Source of the DNA: JAHBVL01 sp964461025
GTDB lineage: Bacteria; Chloroflexota; Chloroflexia; Thermomicrobiales; UBA6265
Direction of reading: 5' to 3'
NCBI GenBank assembly: GCA_964461025.1
Contig: CAYWSE010000072.1
Location: 1 to 19,345, forward strand
Length of the DNA: 19,345 bases
Part shown: positions 7,491 through 15,634 of the stretch, piece after piece
Numbering within the stretch: position 1 is the first letter of the stretch
Layout of the letters: every line of letters begins with the position of its first letter
Notes under the pieces: model-generated
Databases searched by the model: none
What the model saw: the letters and a program-made list of their open reading frames with translations, nothing else
What the model was told of the DNA's origin: nothing
Program-made: the position numbers and the translations under genes

Positions 7491-8395
7491 GTCATCTATC
7501 GACAACTCAGGAGGAAAGCGTCGCTGAGCTCGTGAATTCCCCCGAATTGAAGCGACGTCAGTCGATTGCGGCGATCGGACGCTGGGTCTTCTTTCTGGCG
7601 ACAACCTTTGCGGTCGTCGCGCTCGGCATGCTGGGCTGGTATATCTTCTCTCGCGGCTGGGATTGGCTCAGCTGGGGACTGCTGACAAACGGTCCATCCC
7701 GGCGGCCCGAACGGGCGGGCCTCAACCTCGCGATTTATGGCACGCTCTGGATTATTTCGCTGACCGTGCTCATCGCGTTTCCGATGGGCGTCGCCGCCGC
7801 GATCTACCTGGAAGAGTATGCTCCCCGAAACCGCTGGACCAGAATGCTACAGATCAACATCTCGAATCTGGCCGGCGTCCCTTCCGTTGTTTACGGACTG
7901 CTCGGACTAGGCATCTTCGTGGAATGGCTCAGTCTGGGCCGCATCGTCCTGGCGGGCGCACTGACCATGGCCCTGCTGAGCCTGCCCGTCATCATCATCA
8001 CCACGCAGGAAGCCTTGCGGGCAGTTCCCTGGTCACTGCGGGAGTCTGCCTATGGAGTTGGCGCGACTCGCTGGCAGGTCACCGCCTCGCACGTCCTCCC
8101 TGCGGCATTGCCCGCCATCCTGACTGGCGCGATTCTCGCCGTTTCGCGTGCTATCGGTGAAACGGCGCCGTTGCTCGTCGCGGGCGCAGCAGGTTTCGTT
8201 ACTCACAAGCCAGACAGCTTCACCGACTCCTACACCACGATCCCGATTCAACTATTCAGCTGGATGTCCCGTCCACAGAGTGACTTTCTCGATCTGGCGG
8301 CGGCGGGCATCATTGTGTTGCTCGGTCTCCTGGTACTGATGAACTCGTTTGCAATCGCTCTACGACAGTATTACAGCGGAAAGGCGCGATGGTAA
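7487..8395 (+). CDS. pstA: Phosphate ABC transporter, permease PstA
   Basis: The second channel subunit of the phosphate transporter, 302 residues with about six membrane helices. The segment AVPWSLRESAYGVGATRWQV is the cytoplasmic loop that docks to the ATPase, followed by SRAIGETAPLL, typical of PstA. It overlaps pstC by four bases at the start. At its end the stop codon TAA lies within the first codons of pstB. It is therefore locked into the operon by translation as well as transcription. No unusual residues or breaks are seen. Confidence 0.94.
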   Translation: MSHLSTTQEESVAELVNSPELKRRQSIAAIGRWVFFLATTFAVVALGMLGWYIFSRGWDWLSWGLLTNGPSRRPERAGLNLAIYGTLWIISLTVLIAFPMGVAAAIYLEEYAPRNRWTRMLQINISNLAGVPSVVYGLLGLGIFVEWLSLGRIVLAGALTMALLSLPVIIITTQEALRAVPWSLRESAYGVGATRWQVTASHVLPAALPAILTGAILAVSRAIGETAPLLVAGAAGFVTHKPDSFTDSYTTIPIQLFSWMSRPQSDFLDLAAAGIIVLLGLLVLMNSFAIALRQYYSGKARW

Positions 8396-9246
8396 TGACC
8401 GTTACAGGCCCCACTGCGGCGACCAGATCGGCGGTCTCCACAGTGAACGCGTCGCAAGTTGTTCCAGGTCCGAGTCCTGCCAGACAGGCGGTGATCGAGA
8501 TCCGTGATCTAAATGTGTTCTACGGTGGGTTTCACGCGGTCGGCAAGGTCTCGTTCGACGTGCCGCAGAACCAGATCACGGCCCTCATTGGACCCTCCGG
8601 ATGTGGAAAGAGCACAGTGCTCCGCTGCCTGAACCGCATGAATGATCTCGTGCCGACTGCCAGGGTCACCGGTGAGATCGCCTATCACGGCACGAACATC
8701 AACGACCCGAGAGTCGATCCCGTTGGCATTCGCCGGCGCATCGGTATGGTGTTTCAGAAGCCCAACCCATTCCCCAAGAGCATCTACGACAACGTCGCCT
8801 GGGGAGCCAAGGTGAACGGCATCAGGGCGAACATGGATGCTCTCGTCGAGCAATGCCTTCGACGCGCCGCTCTCTGGGATGAAGTCCACGACAAGCTGGG
8901 CCAGAGTGGGCTGGCCCTCTCTGGCGGGCAGCAACAGCGGCTTTGCATCGCCCGCGCGCTTGCGAACAATCCGGATGTCATTCTGATGGACGAGCCATGC
9001 AGCGCGCTCGACCCGATCTCGACACTGCGCATCGAAGATCTGATGCGCGAGCTGGTCGAGGACGTCACGATCGTTATTGTCACGCACAACATGCAACAAG
9101 CTGCGAGAGTCTCGGATCAGACCGTCTTCTTCTCGCTGGGTGAGAACCGCACCGGCATGTTGATCGAAGCGAGCCCAACCAGAGAGCTTTTCACCAATCC
9201 GAGAGACTCGCGCACTGAGGATTACATCACCGGCAGATTCGGATAG
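8389..9246 (+). CDS. pstB: Phosphate ABC transporter, ATP-binding protein
   Basis: Hydrolyses ATP to drive phosphate import through PstCA. Over 285 residues it shows Walker A GPSGCGKST (68-76), the Q loop around FQKPNPFPKSIYDNVAWG, the signature LSGGQQQR (177-184), Walker B VILMDEP (197-203) and the switch His in VTHNMQQA (233). The PFPKSIYDN stretch is specific to PstB. About 30 low-complexity residues precede the usual PstB start. Two in-frame ATGs (8389 and 8395) are both possible after GGAAAGG; the second overlaps the pstA stop as TAATG. With the first, the gene overlaps pstA by 7 bases. Confidence 0.95.
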   Translation: MVMTVTGPTAATRSAVSTVNASQVVPGPSPARQAVIEIRDLNVFYGGFHAVGKVSFDVPQNQITALIGPSGCGKSTVLRCLNRMNDLVPTARVTGEIAYHGTNINDPRVDPVGIRRRIGMVFQKPNPFPKSIYDNVAWGAKVNGIRANMDALVEQCLRRAALWDEVHDKLGQSGLALSGGQQQRLCIARALANNPDVILMDEPCSALDPISTLRIEDLMRELVEDVTIVIVTHNMQQAARVSDQTVFFSLGENRTGMLIEASPTRELFTNPRDSRTEDYITGRFG

Positions 9247-9274
9247 ACGTCCCACACGATTGGATAGTGCAACG

Positions 9275-9943
9275 ATGACCATCAGGTTGGCATACGAGCG
9301 AGAACTTGCCGGATTGCGAGAAGGCATCGTGACCATGAGCTCGATGGTCGACAAGGCGATCGCCAGATCGATGGACGCCTTCAAAAGCCAGGATCTCGAC
9401 CTGGCCAGAAGCGTCATAGAAGCGGACGAGAAGATCAACGCGATCCGGTGGAAACTTGAAGACGAAGCTTTGACGATCATCGCCACACAGGCGCCTATGG
9501 CCGGGGATCTTCGCTGGATCGCTGCCTGTCTCCATATCGTGACCGACCTGGAGAGGATGGCCGACCACGCCGCGGGCAACGCGAAGATCGTGCTGGAAAC
9601 ATCAGACGAGCCGCTGCTCAAACCGCTCGTCGATATTCCTCGCATGTCCGACATCGCCCGGGAAATGCTCAGCGAAAGCATCAGCGCGTTTATTCACCAT
9701 GATGCTGAAGCTGCCAGGCAAATTGTCAAGCGTGACGACCAGATCGACGATCTGTACAACCAGGTCTACCGGGAGCTCCTGACATTCATGATGGAGGATC
9801 CCCGGACGATCAACCGCGCTACGCACTTGCTCTGGGCCGCCCACAACGTCGAGCGAATTGGCGACCGGACCACGAATATCTGTGAACAGGTTGTCTACGT
9901 GGTGGAAGGGCGCCTCGAGAATATCGAGGTCTCGGACTTTTAG
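9275..9943 (+). CDS. phoU: Phosphate signalling regulator PhoU
   Basis: A 222-residue all-helical protein of two PhoU repeats. It links the Pst transporter to the PhoR/PhoB-type sensor pathway and damps phosphate uptake and the Pho response. Each repeat carries the metal-binding pattern: ADEKIN with TDLERMADHA in the first, RDDQIDDL with NVERIGDRTTN in the second. The frame is open from a TTG at 9260, but ATG at 9275 begins MTIRLAYERELAGLREG as in the family. The gap to pstB is 28 bp, so it is the last gene of the operon. Its TAG stop touches the stop codon of the opposing receiver-like gene, so the two mRNAs must overlap at their 3' ends. Confidence 0.94.
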   Translation: MTIRLAYERELAGLREGIVTMSSMVDKAIARSMDAFKSQDLDLARSVIEADEKINAIRWKLEDEALTIIATQAPMAGDLRWIAACLHIVTDLERMADHAAGNAKIVLETSDEPLLKPLVDIPRMSDIAREMLSESISAFIHHDAEAARQIVKRDDQIDDLYNQVYRELLTFMMEDPRTINRATHLLWAAHNVERIGDRTTNICEQVVYVVEGRLENIEVSDF

Positions 9944-10387
9944 TCAGTTATTGCCGGCGATCAGCTGACGGAGTGTGTCGACGAGATCCCCGAGCTCGAA
10001 CGGTGCGACAAACACCGCGTCCGGTCCGATTGCCTGGAGGTTGTACGGCTCCAGTTCCTGTGGAATGCCGGCAACAATCAGTAGGCGAACATCCCGCGTT
10101 TGGCGCAGTTCGTTGCCTCCTGTGTCATGTGACTGTCGCAACCGGTCGGTAAATGCGTCAATCGGCAGATCGCTCAGCGCGGCGTCGACAACGACCGCGT
10201 CGAACGTGCGCAACCGAAACACTTCGAGCGCCTGCAGTCCCGATCGCACGGCGCTCGGCCAGAATCCTTCCGGCAGTAGCCCCTCCGAGAGAAATCGTGT
10301 CAATCCGATGTCGGCGGTGACGATCAGAACCTCTGGATAGTTGCTCGCGTTGACGTCACGTTGACTTGCCGTATTGTCTGGTTGCAC
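9944..10387 (-). CDS. Degenerate response-regulator receiver domain protein
   Basis: A single-domain protein of 147 residues resembling a CheY-type receiver, with no output domain. EVLIVTAD is the first strand (Asp 26). FDAVVVDAALSDLP contains Asp 68 at the phospho-acceptor place. VRLLIVAG is the fourth strand and AVFVAPFELGDLVDTL the fifth. The Thr/Ser after strand four is Ala 106 and the conserved Lys after strand five is Ala 128, so normal phosphorylation switching is doubtful. I chose the GTG at 10387, with AGGGAG about 8 bases upstream. The open frame reaches 10501, but those 38 residues look unlike the family. It converges on phoU with no space between stop codons and is divergent from the SprT-like gene. 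Receiver fold likely; partner unknown. Confidence 0.7.
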   Translation of the reverse strand: MQPDNTASQRDVNASNYPEVLIVTADIGLTRFLSEGLLPEGFWPSAVRSGLQALEVFRLRTFDAVVVDAALSDLPIDAFTDRLRQSHDTGGNELRQTRDVRLLIVAGIPQELEPYNLQAIGPDAVFVAPFELGDLVDTLRQLIAGNN

Positions 10388-10495
10388 GTTTTCTTCTCCC
10401 TGAGGAAGCGCTCCAGCGCATAATTGTCTGCCGGAATTGCTTACGCTGCATTTCGCACGATAGAGCAACCATATCGAAGAGGTGAGAGTGTCAAC

Positions 10496-11068
10496 GTGCA
10501 TGTTGTCGATTGCACTTCCGAGGTCGAGTCATTGTGCAGGGTTTGGGCGGAAGAGCTCGCGTTGCCAACGACCGATCTGTACATCACCACTTCCCGGAAG
10601 AGATTCGAGTCGTGGCTCGGACGCCGAGTGAGTGGTTCGATCGGTGGGGGATACGCCTGGTCATCGCGGACGAAACGTCATCTCGTGCTGATCAACCTTC
10701 CTCGCATCGATCTCGAACAGCCGAAAGCGCTGGAAGTCGTTGTGTGCGAGGAACTCCTCCACATGCGTCACCGTCTCGATGGCGATACCCGGCGCCACGC
10801 CAGGCACGGCTACGACCGCATCGCGCACCAGGTATCTGAGTTAACCGGCGCTTCCCTCGAGGACGTGCGTGGCGCGTTAGTGCCTGTTGAGCGCCGCCCG
10901 TACCGATACCGGTACGAGTGCCCGGCATGCAAGCGGTCGGTGCTGCGGCGCAAGCAGGGAACCTGGTCGTGCGGGTTGTGCAGCCCGACCTTCTCGCGCG
11001 CGCATGTGCTGAGGCTCGTCGAGATTCTTTCTCCTCAGATTGAAGCAAACCAGGGGCGATATGACTGA
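10496..11068 (+). CDS. SprT-like zinc-ribbon protein
   Basis: A 190-residue protein resembling SprT/Spartan-type metalloproteases: an early helix and strands, a central VVCEELLHMRH segment (82-92), further His at 101 and 104, and a C-terminal zinc ribbon with CPAC (142-145) and CGLC (159-162). In the HExxH motif the first His is replaced by Glu (EELLH), so it may be a divergent or inactive peptidase. His 92, 101 and 104 could supply metal ligands instead. The frame is open from a TTG at 10424. I prefer GTG at 10496, preceded by GAGGTGAG. It overlaps the trmH start by 8 bases, so the two form an operon. Membership in the SprT group is an inference from the motif and ribbon. Confidence 0.65.
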   Translation: MHVVDCTSEVESLCRVWAEELALPTTDLYITTSRKRFESWLGRRVSGSIGGGYAWSSRTKRHLVLINLPRIDLEQPKALEVVVCEELLHMRHRLDGDTRRHARHGYDRIAHQVSELTGASLEDVRGALVPVERRPYRYRYECPACKRSVLRRKQGTWSCGLCSPTFSRAHVLRLVEILSPQIEANQGRYD

Positions 11069-11732
11069 CAAGCACCTCGATGCGCCGCAAGCGGTCAACC
11101 GCAAAGAACTTGCGCGCAATCCGCCGCCGCCAAGCGATGTCTGGCCAAGAACCGACCGGCGTGTCTCCCGCCTGCAGGCGGCGTTGCGGCGGCGGCAACC
11201 GGATGTCACGGTAGTCCTCGAAAACGTCCATGACGTTTACAACATCTCCGCTGTGCTGCGGACATGCGACGCGGTGGGCGTGGCAACGGTGCATCTTGTT
11301 CATACCGTCGATGATCGGCCAGTTGGCCGGTTCTCCCGCAGAGTGGCGGCCGGCACTGCAAAATGGGTCGATGTCGAACGCTGGACATCGGTCGATGACT
11401 GCTACGCACACCTGCGCCAACGCGGACTGACCATTCTCGCGACTGATTTCACAGACACAGCACTGTCGATCTACGAGAGCGACTTCACGGGACCAGTCGC
11501 CTTCGTCTTTGGCAATGAAATGCGTGGTCTGACGGATGAAGCAATCGCGCAAGCAGACCGCGAGGTGTTTCTTCCTATGAAGGGCATGGTGCAAAGTCTC
11601 AACATCAGCGTTTCCTGCGCGGTCACGCTGTACGAGCTGCAACGTCAACGTGAGAAGGCCGGTCTTTACGACAGCCCCCGTCTCTCTGAAGATGTCATTG
11701 CGGCGACGCTCGATGATTGGCTGAAAAAATAG
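11061..11732 (+). CDS. trmH: tRNA (guanosine-18-2'-O)-methyltransferase, SpoU/SPOUT family
   Basis: Methylates the 2'-OH of G18 in the D-loop of tRNA using S-adenosylmethionine. The 223-residue protein has the three SpoU motifs: ENVHDVYNISAVLRTCDAVG (54-73, with the key Arg 67), VFGNEMRGL (149-157) and LPMKGMVQSLNISVSCAV (171-188). The last, followed by YELQRQREKAGLYD, closely matches bacterial TrmH rather than the RlmB or TrmL relatives. A ribosome binding site AGGGGC precedes the ATG, and the start lies within the last codons of the SprT-like gene. It ends 28 bp from the convergent mgtC stop. Confidence 0.92.
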   Translation: MTDKHLDAPQAVNRKELARNPPPPSDVWPRTDRRVSRLQAALRRRQPDVTVVLENVHDVYNISAVLRTCDAVGVATVHLVHTVDDRPVGRFSRRVAAGTAKWVDVERWTSVDDCYAHLRQRGLTILATDFTDTALSIYESDFTGPVAFVFGNEMRGLTDEAIAQADREVFLPMKGMVQSLNISVSCAVTLYELQRQREKAGLYDSPRLSEDVIAATLDDWLKK

Positions 11733-11760
11733 ATCAGCATGAGAAGCGACGATGCCGGTG

Positions 11761-12210
11761 TCAATCCGGCGAAACAGGCATCCGATCCTCAAGTATTCTC
11801 ACGATGGCAAGGACAATTGTCGTCGCAATCGTCGCGATGATCGCGAGAAAATAGAGACCCGTTCCGCACAGCACGCCTATTGCCGCAGTAACCCAGAGCC
11901 CGGCCGCCGTCGTCAATCCTCGCACTTTTTGCTGGTGGGCAAAGATCAGGCCGGCCGCGAGAAATCCGATTCCCTGCACGATGGTCGACACGATACGACT
12001 GGGATCGGACGGACCATAGCCTGCCTTGTCAGCTTCGATCGAGATGAGCACGGCGGTCATGGTGAACAGAGCGGCGCCCTCGGCGGCAAGAGCGTGGGTG
12101 CGAATTCCCGCAGGACGATTGTGCACCTCACGTTCGAAACCGATGATCGCGCCGGCGACCAGTGCGGCGACCAATCTGACGACCATTTCTCGTTCATCGA
12201 GATCGAACAT
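11761..12210 (-). CDS. MgtC/SapB family membrane protein
   Basis: A 149-residue inner-membrane protein with about four hydrophobic helices and a short cytoplasmic C terminus. Family marks are AGAIIGFERE followed by AGIRTHAL, then GIGFLAAGLIF and VRGLTTAAGLWVTAAIG. MgtC proteins are tied to growth at low magnesium and to modulation of membrane energetics, but most environmental members are uncharacterised. Here it lacks the C-terminal ACT-like domain of the long MgtC form, so it belongs to the short SapB-like form. It lies 57 bp after the glutaredoxin-PDZ gene on the same strand, so it may be the last gene of the ftsY-ffh cluster. AGAGAG precedes the ATG. Confidence 0.88.
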   Translation of the reverse strand: MFDLDEREMVVRLVAALVAGAIIGFEREVHNRPAGIRTHALAAEGAALFTMTAVLISIEADKAGYGPSDPSRIVSTIVQGIGFLAAGLIFAHQQKVRGLTTAAGLWVTAAIGVLCGTGLYFLAIIATIATTIVLAIVRILEDRMPVSPD

Positions 12211-12267
12211 GCCGGTCTCTCTTCTGACAGCCGGGACAGGAAACAGGCTAACCAGGCCGAGGTGTGT

Positions 12268-12828
12268 CTAGAACTGAAACGTCGCCGTTCCATCTTCAGT
12301 TGGGCGGACGAACCGGAACGATACCTTGTCACCCGCGTTTAGCGTATCGATCATCTGATCGAGTGACGCCATGTTGCGGACCCGCTTGCCGGCAACCGAG
12401 GTGATGACGTCGCCCTTCTGAACGCCGGCTTTTTCGGCGACACTGTTGGGCCGGATGTCGCCGACAAAAATACCCTTGGTGCCCTCTGGATACTTTTCAG
12501 CGACCTCGGGGTGGCGTTCGAAATATTGCAGCGCATCGGCGGCCAGGATTCCCAGGGGCGGGCGCTTGGCGCGACCGAACTGATCGACGATCTTGGCGAG
12601 GCGCGCCTGGTCGAATCCGATGATCACGTCTTTCTCCGTCGCGATCACCGGGACACCCTGCTGACCAGAGCGCTTGATCATCTCCATGGCGGCTTCGTAG
12701 TCAGCCGCGACGTCCTTCTCTTCGTACTCGACGCCGTTCCGCGTCAGATAGTCCTTAACCCGGTCACACCACGGGCAAGTCTGAGTGAAATACACCGTCA
12801 CTGGGGCGGTAGCTACTGGGGCTGTCAT
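12268..12828 (-). CDS. Glutaredoxin-PDZ domain fusion protein
   Basis: A 186-residue two-domain protein. Residues 9-85 form a glutaredoxin-like fold: VTVYFTQTCPWC with the redox pair Cys 18 and Cys 21, the cis-Pro segment GVPVI (58-62) and IIGFDQARL. Residues about 90-178 form a PDZ domain: GIFVGDIRPNSVAEKAGVQ, KGDVITSVAGKRV and a final strand VSFRFVR. There is no signal peptide, so it should act in the cytoplasm. PDZ domains usually bind C-terminal peptides, so thiol chemistry may be directed to particular substrates; this is inferred. A strong AAGGAG stands 6 bases before the ATG. It lies 42 bp after ffh on the same strand. Confidence 0.85.
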   Translation of the reverse strand: MTAPVATAPVTVYFTQTCPWCDRVKDYLTRNGVEYEEKDVAADYEAAMEMIKRSGQQGVPVIATEKDVIIGFDQARLAKIVDQFGRAKRPPLGILAADALQYFERHPEVAEKYPEGTKGIFVGDIRPNSVAEKAGVQKGDVITSVAGKRVRNMASLDQMIDTLNAGDKVSFRFVRPTEDGTATFQF

Positions 12829-12870
12829 AGATGCTCCTTGTTGAACGTTTCCAAATGGGATGAAGCGAGG

Positions 12871-14211
12871 TTAGCCAAGATCGAAGGGGAGATTTTTCGG
12901 CATCTTTCCCTTTCGGGCCATAGTGCCAAATTGCGACATCATTTTCTGCATTTCGCCGAATTGTTTGAGCAGCTGGGAGACCTCTTCACGAGTGGTTCCG
13001 CTGCCGCGGGCGATGCGGCGCCGTCGCTTGCCATCAATAATATGTGGATTCCGGCGTTCCTGGGGGGTCATTGAACGAATAATCGCTTCGATTTGCTTGT
13101 AGTCGTCGTCGGATATCTGCGCTTTGGCTTGTCGCAGCTGGGCGCCCATGCCCGGAATCAACTCGAGTAGTTGATTGAGAGGCCCCATTTTCTTGACCTT
13201 CTGCAGCTGGTCGAGGAAGTCCTCCAGGTTGAACTTGCCCTTGACCATGCGGTCCTGCAGCCTAAGAGCGTCTTCTTCCGTCGTTTGCTCGTGCGCCCGC
13301 TCGATCAGCGAAAGCACATCGCCCATGCCAAGAATGCGGCTGGCCAGCCGCTGGGGATAAAACGGCTCGAGCGCATCCATCTTTTCGCCGGTGCCGATGA
13401 ATTTGATCGGTACGCCGGTCACCGCACGAATCGAGAGCGCCGCGCCGCCGCGAGCATCGCCGTCCATCTTGGTCAGAATGAGACCGGTCACGCCGAGTCG
13501 CTGATTGAACGTCTCAGCGACGTTGACCGCCTCCTGTCCCGTCATCGCATCGGCGACAAGCAACGTCTCCGTCGGCTGCACGGTGCGCTCGACGTCGACA
13601 AGCTCCTGCATCATGCGTTCGTCGATCTGCAGCCGCCCGGCCGTGTCGATGATCACCGGGTTGAGACCGCGCTCTCGCGCCCAATTGACGCTGTTGCGGG
13701 CGATATCGACCGGATTGGCCTGCACGCCCTCGTCGTAGACCGGGATGTCGATCTGCCGACCCAGCGTCTGGAGTTGGTTGATGGCCGCCGGACGGTAGAC
13801 GTCACCGGCGACGAGGAGCGGGTTCTTCCCTTCCTTGCGCAGATGCGAGGCCAGCTTCGCGGCGTGCGTCGTCTTGCCGGAACCCTGCAATCCGACGAGC
13901 ATGATGATCTGTGGAGGGCGATCTGCCTGCCGCAACGGTTCGCGCTCGGCGCCGAGCATGGCGATCAGCTCTTCGTTCACAATGCCGATGACGGTCTGCC
14001 CGGGGGTCAGCGATTTCAGCACATCCTGACCGACCGCGCGCTCCCGCACTGCGCTTACGAAATCCTTGGCGACCTTGAAGTTGACATCCGCTTCGAGCAA
14101 CGCGCGGCGAACCTCACGCATCGCCTCGTCGACATCCTGCTCCGTCAGCCGGCCTTTCTTCGACAGTCTGCCGAGGGAGGCGTTGAGACGATCTGATAGC
14201 GTTTCGAACAT
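12871..14211 (-). CDS. ffh: Signal recognition particle protein Ffh
   Basis: The GTPase subunit of the signal recognition particle, which binds signal sequences at the ribosome and delivers them to FtsY at the membrane. All 446 residues fit the family: the helical N domain (1-85), P-loop GLQGSGKTT (107-115), DTAGRLQID (189-197), TKMD (247-250) and the Met-rich M domain (about 320-430). The SRP RNA-binding segment GKRRRRIARGSGTT lies near 394-407. Stop is TAA. It starts 12 bp after the ftsY stop on the same strand, so the particle protein and its receptor are probably co-transcribed. The SRP RNA gene is not seen in the window. Confidence 0.97.
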   Translation of the reverse strand: MFETLSDRLNASLGRLSKKGRLTEQDVDEAMREVRRALLEADVNFKVAKDFVSAVRERAVGQDVLKSLTPGQTVIGIVNEELIAMLGAEREPLRQADRPPQIIMLVGLQGSGKTTHAAKLASHLRKEGKNPLLVAGDVYRPAAINQLQTLGRQIDIPVYDEGVQANPVDIARNSVNWARERGLNPVIIDTAGRLQIDERMMQELVDVERTVQPTETLLVADAMTGQEAVNVAETFNQRLGVTGLILTKMDGDARGGAALSIRAVTGVPIKFIGTGEKMDALEPFYPQRLASRILGMGDVLSLIERAHEQTTEEDALRLQDRMVKGKFNLEDFLDQLQKVKKMGPLNQLLELIPGMGAQLRQAKAQISDDDYKQIEAIIRSMTPQERRNPHIIDGKRRRRIARGSGTTREEVSQLLKQFGEMQKMMSQFGTMARKGKMPKNLPFDLG

Positions 14212-14223
14212 TGCGTGCGTCCT

Positions 14224-15189
14224 CTACAACCCTTCGCCGTCGCCAAAGAAGAGGGCGTCGACGTAGGTCTCGGGATTGAATTCGGAGAGGTCTGTTGCCT
14301 TTTCGCCTGTTCCGATATAGGAAATCGGAATGCCCAGCTCGCGAGCGACGGAGAAGGCAATGCCTCCCTTCGACGTGCCATCGAGTTTGGCGATCATGAT
14401 GTCCGTGATATCGACCGACTCGGCGAACGTTTTCGCCTGAATCAAACCATTCTGCCCGGTTGTCGCGTCGATGACGAGAAGCACTTCCTGCGGCGCTTCC
14501 TCGACATGCTTTTTCATGACCTTGCGAAGCTTGCTCAGCTCTTCCATCAGGTTGAACTTGGTGTGGAGCCGGCCTGCGGTATCGACGATGAGCACGTCCC
14601 GGCCGCGACCATATGCCGCCTGGACGGCATCGAAGACCACGGCGCCCGGATCGGCTCCCGGCTCATGCGCGACAACCGGCACACCAAGGCGCTCCCCCCA
14701 GATCTTCAGCTGGTCGATTGCCGCAGCGCGGAAGGTGTCTCCCGCCGCCAGCATGACCGTTCGTCCGAAACCCTGATGATACGCGGCCAGCTTTGCGATG
14801 GATGTCGTCTTGCCGACGCCGTTGACGCCGACGATCATGATTACGTAGGGAACGCCGCGCTGCAGGACCTTGACCTGCCGGTTGCGCGTGGCGTTCTCCA
14901 GCAGAACGATCATGTCGTTGCGCAGGATTTCGCGCGCCAGGGAGGGATCCTCGATGCGGTCGGCGTTCACCCGCTGGCGCAGATCGCGTACAAGCTGCTG
15001 GCTGACGTCCCAGCCGACATCGGCCTGAATCAGCAGCATCTCCAGATCTTCGTACAGGTCATCGTCGAGCGAATCACGTTCGAAGAGTCGAGTGATCTCG
15101 CCGAAAACGCCCTTACGTGTCTTTTCAAGGCTCTTTTCGAGCTGGGCGTCTGGTTCTGCCCGACGCCGGAAGATGCGATCAAGTACCAC
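14224..15189 (-). CDS. ftsY: Signal recognition particle receptor FtsY
   Basis: The membrane-associated GTPase that receives SRP-ribosome complexes and hands them to the SecYEG channel. The 321-residue protein has a short N terminus, the helical N domain, P-loop GVNGVGKTTS (121-130), GDTFRAAAIDQL, DTAGRLHTK, AKLDGTSKGG and the end GIPISYIGTGEKATDL. It lacks the long acidic A domain of E. coli FtsY, as is common outside Proteobacteria; the Arg-rich start (FRRR) may help membrane contact. The start is GTG, with AGGGG about 9 bases upstream. It leads the ftsY-ffh cluster. Confidence 0.96.
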   Translation of the reverse strand: MVLDRIFRRRAEPDAQLEKSLEKTRKGVFGEITRLFERDSLDDDLYEDLEMLLIQADVGWDVSQQLVRDLRQRVNADRIEDPSLAREILRNDMIVLLENATRNRQVKVLQRGVPYVIMIVGVNGVGKTTSIAKLAAYHQGFGRTVMLAAGDTFRAAAIDQLKIWGERLGVPVVAHEPGADPGAVVFDAVQAAYGRGRDVLIVDTAGRLHTKFNLMEELSKLRKVMKKHVEEAPQEVLLVIDATTGQNGLIQAKTFAESVDITDIMIAKLDGTSKGGIAFSVARELGIPISYIGTGEKATDLSEFNPETYVDALFFGDGEGL

Positions 15190-15283
15190 GAATGAGGACC
15201 CCTGACAGGTTCTGAGGAGGTGTGGGATGACTGAAAATCACGCCAGTTTGCTGTACATTCGCGTGCATCCCATCCAGCCCAAA

Positions 15284-15292
15284 AGTATAGCA
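15284..15292 (-). promoter_or_regulatory. Predicted extended -10 promoter of ftsY
   Basis: On the minus strand TGCTATACT carries a TGN extension and a -10 box TATACT (15289-15284, five of six consensus bases). Transcription would start about 85-90 nt before the ftsY GTG. The -35 position falls at the edge of heptad array 2 (near 15307-15312) and has no good TTGACA match, which is acceptable for an extended -10 promoter. Confidence 0.45.
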
Positions 15293-15307
15293 TTGGGAAT
15301 GGAGCGC

Positions 15308-15398
15308 GAAGTCCGAAGTCCGGGGTCCGAGGTCCGGGGTTCGCAGGTCGTAGAACGTAAGCCGTAGGTCGCAGGCCGTCGACTGTAGAGCGTGCGGC
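15308..15398. repeat. Degenerate 7-bp tandem array, copy 2
   Basis: Thirteen consecutive heptamers in perfect phase, beginning GAAGTCC, GAAGTCC, GGGGTCC, GAGGTCC, GGGGTTC, GCAGGTC and GTAGAAC. Position 1 is G in 13 of 13 units, position 7 is C in 12 of 13 and position 4 is G in 11 of 13, giving GNRGNYC, while the other positions drift. It lies at the -35 region of ftsY. It is the inverted counterpart of array 3 at 15862-15959. Confidence 0.85.
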
Positions 15399-15482
15399 GG
15401 GGATTCCCTTCCTGAGACAGAGAGGCTACGGAGATACGTCGACGAAGTGAAGGGCAATTCCCGCCTCCCAAAAAATCCACCC

Positions 15483-15511
15483 TTGACAGAATAGAACAGC
15501 TGATCTACTAT
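15483..15511 (+). promoter_or_regulatory. Consensus-like promoter without an obvious gene
   Basis: A perfect -35 box TTGACA (15483-15488), an exact 17-bp spacer and a -10 box TACTAT (15506-15511, four of six) face the plus strand. Transcription would begin near 15518. The next supported coding start, radC, is almost 490 bp away, past nested palindromes, a hairpin and heptad array 3. It may drive a small RNA or a very long radC leader. Confidence 0.5.
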
Positions 15512-15634
15512 CTTCGTACACGAGCCCAGCGGTGAGGTCTGCGGCCGGCGCAGCGATTGCTCCTACCCGTGCTGGTAACACGTAATCCAAACTCAGCGCT
15601 CTCCAGGATCCCTTAATACTCCTTCCTCTACTCT

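Noticed and set aside
8509..9681. A 390-codon open frame on the minus strand opposite pstB and phoU
   Set aside because: pstB and phoU are certain from their motifs. The antisense frame has no family features and is explained by GC-rich codon structure.
13171..15195. Long plus-strand open frames (about 340 and 326 codons) opposite ffh and ftsY
   Set aside because: They are mirror frames of two highly conserved GTPases and resemble no known protein.
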